Source of the DNA: Nigrospora sphaerica
Taxonomy: Eukaryota > Ascomycota > Sordariomycetes > Amphisphaeriales > Apiosporaceae
Reading direction: 5' to 3'
DNA length: 64,000 nt
Assembly: GCA_018287875.1 (NCBI GenBank)
Contig: JAGVVL010000009.1
Coordinates: 1,054,001 to 1,118,000, forward strand
In this document: in pieces, positions 45,130-55,451 of the stretch
Numbering within the stretch: position 1 is the stretch's first letter
Layout of the letters: each line of letters begins with the position of its first letter
The notes under the pieces: model-generated
What the model was told of the DNA's origin: nothing
Databases searched by the model: none
Seen by the model: the letters and a program-made list of their open reading frames with translations, nothing else
Position numbers and translations under genes: made by a program

Positions 45130-48100
45130 TCACAGCATGCCTCGTCCCCGCAGGGCGGAGCGCAGCACCTTCTGGGTCTCGAAGACGTGGGCGGCGTCGA
45201 GCAGGGTGTAGTGGGCGCCGGGGCAGTCGTGGTAGCGGACGCCGGCGGCGGGGGCGGCGAAGGCGTCCCAGGCGCGCAGGTGGTCGCGCACCCAGCGGGC
45301 GCGGTCGCGGCCGACGGCGAGCAGCGGCCGGGCGCAGAAGACGTCGAGGCCGGCCGCCACGGCGCCGGCGGGGTCGTAGTCGCGCGCCAGCGCCTGCAGC
45401 GCCGCCGCCACGTCGGCCCAGCGCCCCAGCTTGGCCGCCGTCAGGTCGAGCTCGCGCAGCCGCGCCGCCGGCACCGGCGCCAGGAGCTTGGCCACCATGA
45501 CGTCGCGGGGGTACCGCGCGAAGGCGGCCGACCGCGCGACCGCCTCCTCCTCGGTGAGGAAGCCGAGGAAGTAGGCGAGGTTGAGCATCATCTCGGCCTC
45601 GTCGATCTGCGACGACCGTCAGTTCCGTTGTCCCGCCGTGGCGTCGGTGCTCGGCACGGGCGAGGGGATCCGCTCACCTGCACCATGCGCCACTTGATGT
45701 GCGGCGGCCCGTTCAAGCTGCCCACGAAACCGACGCGGTGGCCGGCGGCCTCGAGCTTCTTCGCCGTCTCGAAGGCGATGGCGGAGCCGAAAGAGTAGCC
45801 AATCAGGACAAAGGGGGCCTCGGGCTGGTACTGCAGTATGGCGGCCACGTAGGTGCTGATCGAGTGTGGTCAGTTTCCTCTGTCCCCGGGGGGGGAGGAT
45901 TTAAACCAGGCGAAAAGCAAATGATACGCACTCGATCATCTGTGCAAACGACCTAAACATTTCCTCGCCCGTGTTGAACCCTGGCGCCCGCAGCGCGTAC
46001 ACGCGCCGATCCGCGAAGTAGCTGCTGACGTTGAGGAAGACGAGTACCTCGCCGAGCCCGGGGTGGACGAACCAGATCGGGGGGGCCTTCCGCCGGCCCG
46101 TCTGCAGAACGACGACGGGGTTGTAGGTGGCTTTCTCGCCGTCGCTTCTGCTCTCGCCGTCCAGCGCCGCGGCCAGTTGGCCGATGCCGGGGTTGGTGAG
46201 CACGGTGCCAGTGTCGATGGGGACCGGCAGTTGCAGCGCCGCGGCGGCCGCGTTCTTGTAGCGCAGCAGCCGAAGACTGTCGACGCCCATATGCACGAGG
46301 CTGTCTTCGAGGCCAACGTCCTCGGCGGCAAGGTCGAACTCGGCCGCGAAGACGGCCGCCAGCGTTTTCTCCGTCGGCGTTCGCGGCGGCTTCCGCGTCG
46401 AGGCCCGGTGCCGTGCCAGTCGCTCCGCCGTCGCGTGTACGTAGGCTTTGAACCGACCCGCCTCGTACGCCCTCTTGAGCGCTGTGCGGGAGAGCTTGCC
46501 CAGCGAGGACTTGTGTCTACGCGCCGGGTGGTAATCAGCAAACTGCCTGGCTTTGCCCCCCGTGTGGGGGTTCCATCCGAGGGTCAGAGGGACAGGAAAA
46601 CCTACAGCTCGCTGAGCGGCAACGGGATGATGGCCACGGGCTTCTTGGAGCAGTACATGAGGCCTGCCTTGGCGACGGCGGCCATCGTGTCGGCGAGGTC
46701 GGCGGCGGTGATGTCGTCGGCGGCGCGAAACGCGACGACGACGTCTTCGCTCTCGGCGCCGGCGGGCCACGTAGCGAAGGCCGACGTGAAGGTGGGCACG
46801 AGACCCGGGCCTGCCTGCTCCTCGACGGTCATCTCGAGCTCATGCGAGAAGTACTTTACGCCGTTAATGATGAGCGAGTCCTTGGTGCGCCCGCTCAAGA
46901 CAAGCTGCTGCCCGGCGCCGGCCAAGAAACCGGTGTCGCCCGTCCGGAACCAGCCGTCGGCCGTGAAGCTGTCACGCGTCGTTATCTCGGGGCAGTTGTA
47001 GTAGCCGCGCACGACGGCCGGCCCGCGCAGTTCCAGGTTTCCTGCGGCCCCGTGCGGCACTTCACACCCGTCGGGCCCGGTGATACGCAGTTGGAGCGCG
47101 GCCGTCGGGCGTCCGACGGCGCAGAAGTCCAGACCGGCCTTTTGCTCCAGCGTGGGGAAATCTTGGTTGTAGATGGAACCGGCACACGTTTCTGTCATGC
47201 CAAAGGCGGGGACGAGCACGCGCGCCGGTGCGCCCAGCCGCTGCATCAGCGTGTTGAAGGCGATACCCGTCGAGACCGTGTTGGCTTCGCCGCCCGTGAC
47301 AACGAAGCGAAGTGCCGAGAGGTCCTGCTTCTGTTGGTTCGACCTGCTGCCGACGCCGAAGGCGTTGCACACAGCCGCCAGGAAGAAGTTGGGCGCAAAT
47401 GTGTAGGTGGCGTGGTGCGCACTCATCGTCTTAACCCAAAACGTCGGATCCGTGATGGCCAACTTGGGCTCGACGTGGATCTGCGGCGCGCCGACGGCCA
47501 TGGCATGCAAATGCACCTCGGCCAGGCAGGCGACGTGATCAAATCCTGGAAATGGGCGTTAGGGCCACATGGAAACGGTAAGAAAGGAGGGAAGTGACAT
47601 GGGACTGGAACGTACCGATCCAGTTCAGGAAGACGTCTTTCGCCGACACGGACAGAGCGTCGACTTTGCCCTGCAGGGCCTCCAGAAGCTGAGAGCAATG
47701 TATCTTGACGGCCTTGGCACGGCCAGTGCTCCCCGACGTGAGCATCAAGAAGGCTAGATCGGGATGCACGGCGGTGTCCGCTTCAAAGCCGGGACCCTTG
47801 TTCCGCGTCGGTCTGGTTGACGCCGTCTCGAGAGTGTCTACGTCGAAGATGCGGACGTCTTTCAGGGCTTCCAAATCCCCCACGAGGTCTGCCGACGTCA
47901 GGGCGGTACCGAGCTGCAAAAGCTGCTTGAGGTGCATCAAGTGCCGCGCGCGCGCTGCCGCGTCCGTTGCCAGCGGCGTTGAGACGGCTGGGATGGCGCC
48001 CGCGGCGACCAGGGACCAGAACCATAGCACGTTTTCGGCCTGGAGCCCAAAGTGTAACAGAACGACGTCGCCCTTGGATATAGCCCGTGTCTGGAGGAGG

Positions 48101-48389
48101 GACTCTGCATTGGCCTGCATTGCTCTCGTCAGAAAGAGGTTACTAACACCGGAACGGCAGGTGATGACGGGCAATTTCAAGGGCCACAATGGTATTTATC
48201 ACTTACTAAAGCATTTTGCAGAAGATCCGAGTACGTGAATTGTCTGGAAGTCCTCGATACCTCCTTGTAAAATGTCAGGTTCTCGTCAGGTGAGGTGGCG
48301 GCGGCCCGCTCAAGGAGCGCCAGCAGACCAGCCGTCTTGACTCCGGCCATAGCCGCAGGAATTCCAGGATGAGGCAAAGACGGGCTCAT
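45130..48389 (-). CDS. NRPS-like synthetase, A-T-TE (aryl-quinone/furanone synthetase type)
   Basis: Six exons: 48389-48207, 48114-47616, 47545-46606, 46516-45932, 45855-45678 and 45606-45130; 953 aa, all phases agree. The adenylation domain has A3 LTSGSTGRAKAV (from residue 186), the family stretch FLNWIGFDHVACLAEVHLHA, GMTET, WFRTGDTG and the A10-like HKSSLGKLSR with Lys548. The thiolation site is Ser621 (HMGVDSL). The thioesterase has GYSFG (Ser757) and a late His927 (PGAHYTLL). There is no condensation domain. This architecture is that of atromentin-, polyporic acid-, TdiA- and microperfuranone-type synthetases, which activate aryl pyruvates and dimerise them on the thioesterase. Product here unknown. 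The start at 48389 is the first ATG in frame; residues before MAGVKTAG are uncertain. A minus-strand TATATGA at 48442-48447 may be the promoter. Confidence 0.88.
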
Positions 48390-51300
48390 CAAAGTGGGCT
48401 CTACGAGGGCCAACACTTCAGGTAGAACAAGAGGCGGCAATCATATACCAGAGAAGAAGGGCATGGAGAGGCGCGAGTGAGGTTTGCCACAGAAAAGAAG
48501 CAGGGGTTTCGAGGCCCGTCGGCTAATAGCAAGGCTGCAATGGGTTTGTAGCGCTTCCATAACCAAAAGGTCGGGGTGATCCCATTCATATTCACCCAAG
48601 TTATTCGATAGCAGCCTCAGGTTTTCATCGACCACCGTTTGTCGCCAACAGCCGCCGTGCTTTTTCCGGGTCATGACTCCTCGAGGCGACGGTCAATTTA
48701 AGCCATCCACCTTCTGGAACCGTGCCCACGCCAGTTTCTGTAATCGAGATGTTATCCTTGATAGGGCTTCTATTGTTATGAATAGGGTGGCGAATCATCC
48801 GGTGAACAATGGCTGGTACCGGCCATGTGGGACAATGGAATTCAGGGGGCGGCTTTTCTTTGCTGACACCGATATCAAAACGAGTCCTGGCCACATTGAG
48901 GCGGAAGACTCCGAGACAACAGTCTACATGGAAGACTGCCGTTTGGTTTTCCAGTGCAAGGGGTGCGGGGCGACTGCGCCCATGGGCATAGTGAAGGAGC
49001 ATGCCGGTATGCCGGTATCACTCGATTCCCCGGTTGAGACCCAAGAAAAGCCACCGGAACGTCCCACCCGGGTCATGCACTCGTGGCGTTCGAAGCTACT
49101 AGGGTAACGGCATGTGTTGTGCGACGTGAAGCCGGAAGATCACGCCGTTTACCACTCTCGGGGCAGCGAAAGGGACGGAATGAAGGGTGTAATGCAGGTT
49201 CCGCACCAGATGGCGCACTCAGCCGTGTATGAACTCACTTGGTGCAGGCCGACGTGCGCGGCTCCAACACACTGGCCCGGGTGGATGGGTATAGCCGCTG
49301 CGGAACCTGCAAACCAGACCTTTGCTTAGGGAGGGCCCGCCTCACAATGCCTACCCCTACCGGTGCCGTCGGGGAAAAAGACTGCCCGACGGCATGGGGC
49401 GTTGGCCGCGGAGCGGGTATAGCATCCGCATGGGCCCTGCCGGCGGAAACGCCTGTCCCGGCACCCCGGACGGCGGCGGTGCGTTATCCGACCTTCTCGG
49501 CCTGGGTAATCGTGGGCCGAGAACACGCCTCGGCACTTTGGCGACCAACGTGGCGCTCCGAAAATAAAAGCCCGCGTGTCACCAGAAGCCTACGCGACTG
49601 ATAACCCACGGTCCCATTCCCATCCATCGCGCCCCATTCCGTCCATGTTCGCTGCAAGCGTCGGGCACCGGGATGCTGGGCTTGGCCATGTCCTCGGATG
49701 ATTCGCGTGGCGGGCGACGGAACCGGTCCCGTGAACAGCGACGGCCGAAGGCACTCGCGGACGCTAGAAGCAAAGGGAACCCAAGCATTAGATCTCGTTG
49801 GAGACTCGCCCGGCTGCGCCTTGGCCCCCAAGGGACTGCTGGGGTTGGTTTAGAGTTGCGCACAAGCCGTGGCTGTGACAGCACGAGTACAGTAATGCTG
49901 GATGGATCCCTGAGGCACCACGGAAGAAATGGAACGGCCAACACTATCCGTACCCTCGAGGGCGGAGGAAAACATAGCGCATAGACAAATGGGTCCCTGT
50001 AAGTCCTTTACAGCCCCCGTCAAACCACAAAAACCCACAATGATAAGCGCGCGCAGCAAAAGTACCATGCAAAAGTTTGGTACGGCAACCGATTGAAAAC
50101 GATGCCGTCCGGACAATAAGGGCTAGGTGCCCATATGAAGAGGTGGATGCAGTTTTTGTTGACCGTTCTTTCCAGTCATGGATCCATGCGGACAGGGTAT
50201 GCACGGTTGGGGGGCTGGGGAAGGGTCCCTGGCGAGGTGGGAAACAAACACCGAGTACAGGCGGGCGGGAATTTTGGGAGCGATAGGTGCCCGGCTCTAG
50301 ACGAATACAGCCCCGGCTGTCTCACGCCCCAGCCCGTTTGTGACCCCATCATTTTCGGAGGGGCGTTTGGTGTTGGCTCGGTGGCTCGGCGCCTCGGCGC
50401 CTAGGCAGCAACATTCCCCATCTTGCAGCGCCTCTACCGTGTCAACAGCGGCAAATGTGACCCGCCCGCGAGGCATGCACCCGCCGAAAGGGATGATGCC
50501 CATGCCGCCTCGGCTTCAAGCATCGGGTGCGTACTTCGGTGCGCAGCTTGGTTAGGATGCGCACTCTCGGTAAAAGTAAAGGAGAGGGGGGAGGGGCCGA
50601 GCGAGACAGCCCTGCCAGGCTGAATGCCGCGCAGAGCGCGCGAGTGCGCCACTTTGGCTAATAGCGGTAGCTATCCATCCTAGGGTGAGGGATGTGGTGT
50701 GTTCCCAAGATAGATCGATGGATCCATTGCCCTGGCGGGTTCCACGTTGGGATGGAATGGGCCTGTACTTTCTACACCGTAGTTGGAGGCCCAGCAGGTT
50801 GGCTCCCGTTCTGGGACCAGTCCGTACGGCATTTACCTTATCCATACCTCTCTCTCTTTACCGTATGAAAAAAAGGTACGTGCGTTTAGATGCTATCATG
50901 GGCAGGGGCCAGGGTGGAAGCTACAAACATCAGCCACTGCGATGGCTCCATAGGCACCCTCGCCAAGTGCGAGGGCTACCCTTGGGGGAGACACACAGCC
51001 CGCTTGGCATCCGCAAGGGACACTTCGCGGAACGGCATAGCGGCGCACATGCACCGATGGAGTGAGTGACGGCAGCCTGAGTGCGCGGAATCCGCTGCCG
51101 CGGGGCGTAGGTGTTAGGTTGATTCGGTGGCCACAACTGGAGCGGCGCGCCGAGCCAACGGGTACCCGGCCCATGATGAAAGGTGCCTGACCTCGATCAC
51201 ACTTTATATCAATCCCGGTGTCCCCCCATCTCTCTGCCCTTCATTCCGGCTTTACGTGTTTGTGTCACGTTTCTGTTTCCGCTTTCTTCCACCATCGGTC

Positions 51301-51425
51301 GGCCCCCAGCTCGATCGACCATCACTACTGCAACAACCACGGCCCCATCTCTTTCGGTACACCCCAACTCGACTTGATCGCCCATTGTCTCTACCATCGT
51401 CCACTACACAACCGCGTCGCCCACC
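48390..51425. other. Intergenic, NRPS-like promoter to tetraspan protein
   Basis: 3 kb between divergent genes. A stretch of 48490-49110 is AT-richer and open on both strands (plus 48673-49107, minus 48625-49002) but unrecognised. A TTTATAT at 51203-51209 precedes the next gene. Nothing else supported. Confidence 0.5.
51203..51209 (+). promoter_or_regulatory. TATA box candidate for the tetraspan gene
   Basis: TTTATAT 217 nt upstream of the ATG at 51426, followed by a pyrimidine-rich leader. Confidence 0.5.
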
Positions 51426-52241
51426 ATGCGCCGCTACGAAGGACTATGGACGAAGCGCCAGATGCTTCCCATCTGGGTCATGCAGATAATTGCAGTTGGC
51501 GTCTTTGCCGTCGCCTCCTGCTTGCTGCTGGCCGCCGCTCGCTACCTCGACGACGACAATAGCGACTACTACGGCTACACTGGCGACGAGCTGGCCACCT
51601 ATGCCCAGTGAGTACCCTACCCTGTTCCTTGTGCCGACCACATCGATCTTCCACGCCCGTTTTTACGGAGTAGTGGTCAAAACGACGCGGGTGGACTAAC
51701 GCGTGCGTTTTCCTCCCCCACCAGAATCACGGGCGCCGTCATCCTCTCCATGTGCGCGGTGACGTTTGTCTTCATCGTGGTGCAGGTGGTGCTGTACAAG
51801 CGGCGGAAGCTGGCGCCGGTCCTGGTGCTCGTGTTCGCGACGCTCGTGACGGCCCTCTGGGGCGCCTACTTTGTGATGTGCGTCATATCGGCGGTGAATG
51901 GCTCCTTCGCGTGGCTCGACACGCTGCTCTCGCTCGTGCTCTTCGCCACCGGCCTCGCCCAGCTCATCCAGGCCGCCAAGCTCGTCCACCTGCAGCGCAA
52001 GGGCCGCCTGCCCGCCGCCCCCGCCGGCAACGCCGCCCAGGGCTACTACCAGCCCACCTACACGGGCGCCGCCGGTCTCGAGGCCGGTCTTCCCCCCAAC
52101 AACAACAACTACTACTACGGCGCCCCGCCGCCTCCCCAGGGCTCCGCCTACCGCAACGCCAGTCCCGCCCCCGCCTACGACCCGGGCGCCTACGGCGAGC
52201 AAGGCACCGAGATGGAGACCCGCAAGACCGGCCAGCACTAG
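51426..52241 (+). CDS. Small four-helix membrane protein (hypothetical)
   Basis: Exons 51426-51607 and 51725-52241, 232 aa; the intron runs GTGAGT to CCAG and joins in phase 2. Four transmembrane helices are visible: about residues 14-38 (LPIWVMQIIAVGVFAVASCLL), 62-85 (ITGAVILSMCAVTFVFIVVQ), 90-118 (LAPVLVLVFATLVTALWGAY) and 122-145 (WLDTLLSLVLFATGLAQLI). The loop after helix 1 is acidic (DDDNSDYYG). The C-terminal 75 residues are Pro/Tyr/Asn-rich, with NNNNYYYG and PPPP, and probably lie in the cytosol. Topology recalls MARVEL-like plasma-membrane proteins, but no signature proves it. Single short intron and clean codon use make the gene itself secure. Confidence 0.82.
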
Positions 52242-52629
52242 CCAGGCTATCAAGAATCGTACGCGTGGGGATGCAGTACGCGGGCCAGTGTTTGTTGATT
52301 TGTATGACTTATGATATCCCAACAGAAGCGACCCATCGTTATGCTTTACACTTCTGTGGCCTTTTTTTGTGCTCTCCATTCCGAGCAGAGGCCCGCCTTG
52401 AGCAACCGCCCGAGATGGGCATTAGATATTCCACCGCCAGTGAACCGCTTCATAGAAAGTCCAGTGGACGTTATGTCTTGTTGCAAACCCAAATTTGACT
52501 TTTCGCCTGAAGGATATAAACATGATTGTATACTCTTGAATAACGGCGGCGGTTCCAAGAATCCAGGGGTGCTGGACAAACGAGCCGACGGGCCCAACAT
52601 GAGTAACCGACCGTCGCGGGGTTACCACT
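52242..52629. other. Convergent 3' spacer
   Basis: 388 nt between two converging genes, AT-richer than its surroundings, as expected for two polyadenylation regions. No gene seen. Confidence 0.6.
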
Positions 52630-53501
52630 TCAGCCGACGACGACGAGGCGGACCTTGGTCCAGGGCCGCTGGGGGTCGACGGCGGTGCTGCCGCGGGGGG
52701 TCCAGCGGAAGTCGAGGTTGCCGTTGAACTCGCGCACGCCCATGTCGCCGACGGTGCCGGAGCCGTCGCCGCGCAGGGGCCCGTCGAGCTCGAGCTGCGC
52801 CGGCGCGTCGGCCGCCGCCCCCGCCCGGCAGGCCCACACGGGCGTGAAGACGGCGCGCGGGTCGCCGCGCTCCGTCATGAAGAGCTTGGTCGTGTTGTCC
52901 TTGGGCTCGTCTGGCGTGCGTTAGCCGCGTGACCTTTTGGGGGCAGCGGGAGAGCAGGGTGAGAGGAGGACAAGCCGGAGGGTATAAACCTACACTCCCC
53001 ATTGATACACGCGCGCCGCGGCGGGTCGAGCGGCAGCGTGATGACGCCGTCGACGAGCGTAAAGGTGTCGGTGGCGTTGCCGGCGGGGCTGAGGAAGAGG
53101 TGGAAGTCGCCGCCTACACGAGGGGTGAAACGCCCTCCAGTCAGCCGGGTGCCCTCCCCTTCGTTTTCCGTCGTCGTCGTCTTCTACAACGACAGCAATA
53201 CGTGCCCATGTCTCGCTCCCTCCGCCGACATCTTCCCAGCCCCCGAAGGCGGGGCGAGGGAAACGAAGGACCGAGGGAGAGAGATGACGGGGGAAAGAAA
53301 CTAGGAGTTGGTCCAAAACAACGTACCGCCCCAGGCCCACGTGTTCATCCACCGCCCGTCGATGGCCGGCACCGCGGCGTTCTGGATCTGGATGGCGAAG
53401 GCGGCGGGCACGCTGGCGGCCGCCGGCGTGGTCGGGATCGTGCACGCCGCGACGGCGGCGGCGCCGCCGCCGAGGAGGACGGGGAGCGAGGCGGGACGCA
53501 T
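52630..53501 (-). CDS. Small secreted protein of unknown function
   Basis: Exons 53501-53327, 53113-52994 and 52910-52630, 191 aa. Introns start GTACGT and GTAGGT and end AG. The signal peptide is short: MRPASLPVLLGGGAAAVAAC, with cleavage near residue 18. The mature chain contains FAIQIQNAAVPAIDGRWMN, GGDFHLFLSPAGNAT, RRACINGEYEPKDNTTKLF and, near the end, NGNLDFRWTP. Two N-glycosylation sequons are visible (NAT and NTT). Two cysteines in the mature part could pair. Beta-rich fold likely. Similar short secreted proteins are widespread in Pezizomycotina and carry only unnamed domains; no catalytic motif is seen. The donor of intron 2 was chosen as GTAGGT because it keeps frame; an alternative GTGTAG site two bases earlier does not. 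Confidence 0.72.
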
Positions 53502-55451
53502 CTCGGGGACAAATCAACCGGGGAGAGAAAGCAAGGCCCAAGGGAAGGGGGTGGGGGGAGCAGGATGGGTTCGCGGACGGGGGGATGGAGGACGAAAACG
53601 AGGGCCGCGTTCTTACACGACGATGGGTGTTCGTCCCCCGTCATCTTATAGAGAGAAGCCCCCCCTTCGCGGCCGATGCAACGCCCCCAAAACCAATAGC
53701 ACCCCTCCACCCCCGGCCTGTCAGCTTCTCGGCCCTGCGCCGTACCCATATTGGATGAGACTGGGTAAGAACCAGGACCCCACGATCCGGAAAGGCGGCC
53801 GGCCGGCGGCTTCCTCCCCGCGCGTGCGCGCCCCCCAGGGTTTGCCGGGGCGCCCGCCACGCGACGTCCGGGTTCCCCAGTGGACACGGGGAGTTTCACC
53901 TCGTCCTTTGCCATTTTCGCCATCGCTTTCCCCTGCCCCTGAACCGTTCTTCTTTGCCTCGCAGCAGAAACCCTCACAGACACGACCCGCAGGGGTAATC
54001 GGGGGGCGCGCGGCGCGCTAGCCGCGAGCGGGCCAACACGTAAGAAAAGCCTCTTTGCCCTCCCCTCCCGCCAAGGCTCTCGAATACGAAGGCGCCAAAA
54101 CCAATAATGCGAGTCTGTCTTATGTGCAGCTTTCCTCCCCGGGGCGAGGCGCAGAAAATAGCGGGGGGGCTGAGCCCGGCTGGGGCGGCATAGATACGTC
54201 CAGCTCCCCCCCGACGGTCGCCGGTGAATGTGGGTTTCCTTTTCCCGGGGTAGACCACATTACGCCGCAGGGGAATCAGAGGAGCGTTTGGAGAAAAGGC
54301 GCGGGGAAGGGGGAGGAGGGGGGGGCGGAAAACGGAAAAAAGGAAAAAAGGAGAATATGCGGGTAAGACGACCGGCGCGTGGCGGGGGAAGGGGAGGAGG
54401 GGCACAGAGGGGCTGGGGTCGCCACACGTTTTCCCATGTGCGTGTGCCTGGTGGAAGACCGGGACGGCTGCCTACGCCGGCGTCGAAACAGGAAGGATCG
54501 GTCCGGGACCGCGCCGCGCCGCCGGAAATCTGACCCCGGCCGCCGTCGCCAGCGAATGGGGGGCCCACAGACCAGATCTTCGCCCCCGAGCCAGCCCGTT
54601 CAGGTCCGCGGTCTGCAACTTGTTCTCGTCGTCGCCGCGGCGGACTGGGCGCCATCTTCTCTTCTTCCCCGCCATTTCCTTCCCGGCGTTCCTCGCCCCG
54701 GTCCCCGCCGAGCTGAAGAGGGCGGGGTTGGGGAGGCGTATTGGCAGCTGAAATGCACGATGGGTTTTCTTTTCCCGCGCTTGCATCTGCGATGCGCACC
54801 GCCCCTCTATTCCCCGTCCGCGGCTGGGAACTATCTCCTTGCTGCATACGAGTGGGTGGCGAAAGAGGGAGAGACAGTAGACAGACCACCCTTTTTTCGG
54901 CGGGCGGCCGTTCTGAAACCCCCCCTCTCCAGCCATAGCGACCGAACGTGAGCCGATGTGTGAGGTGACGAAAGGGTAAGGCGACGACGAGACAACGATG
55001 AGACCGACACGAAGCAACACGTCGCCCGCGTGGTACAGCATGGGACGCAGAGTGGTAGTCGCCGCTTAGTGCCCGCCTACGACGCAAACTAACAGATCCA
55101 ATGGAGCGCACGGGGAAGGGCGAGAGTTCCCCTCTCGGGAATGCCAGGGCAATTAGAGACATCTTTGAATTGATAGAGCCCATGTGAATCATAGACATCG
55201 TCCCACCATCGTCCAACCCCATTCTCCCTCTCACTCTCTTGCCACGTTCCACCAAGCGACCTTGACAACAATATAAGGCCGGCCAACGCATGAATAAGGG
55301 CAGAGGAGCGAGCGAGTATGTGGCGGCGGCGAGTGGCGGCCGGGGGGGTATTACGAAGAATCACGCCGGGAAAACATAACACATACACCCGTCCTCGTTC
55401 CTCATGGTGACGGCAGCGACGAGGACAGCGCGCATAACCACGGGTGGTGCT
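53502..55451. other. Intergenic, secreted protein promoter to OPT 3' end
   Basis: About 2 kb, strongly GC-rich with many G and C runs, especially 54150-54420. A 343-codon minus-strand frame at 54260-55291 exists but its composition (Arg/Pro/Gly rich) and lack of motifs fit a GC-driven chance frame. No gene supported. Confidence 0.5.

Noticed and set aside
48625..49107. Overlapping open frames on both strands (144 and 125 codons)
   Set aside because: Both strands are open at once, third-position GC is low compared with real genes here, and neither product is recognisable.
54260..55291. 343-codon minus-strand frame upstream of the small secreted protein
   Set aside because: Arg/Pro/Gly-rich composition caused by GC-rich DNA; no domain, overlaps open frames on the other strand.
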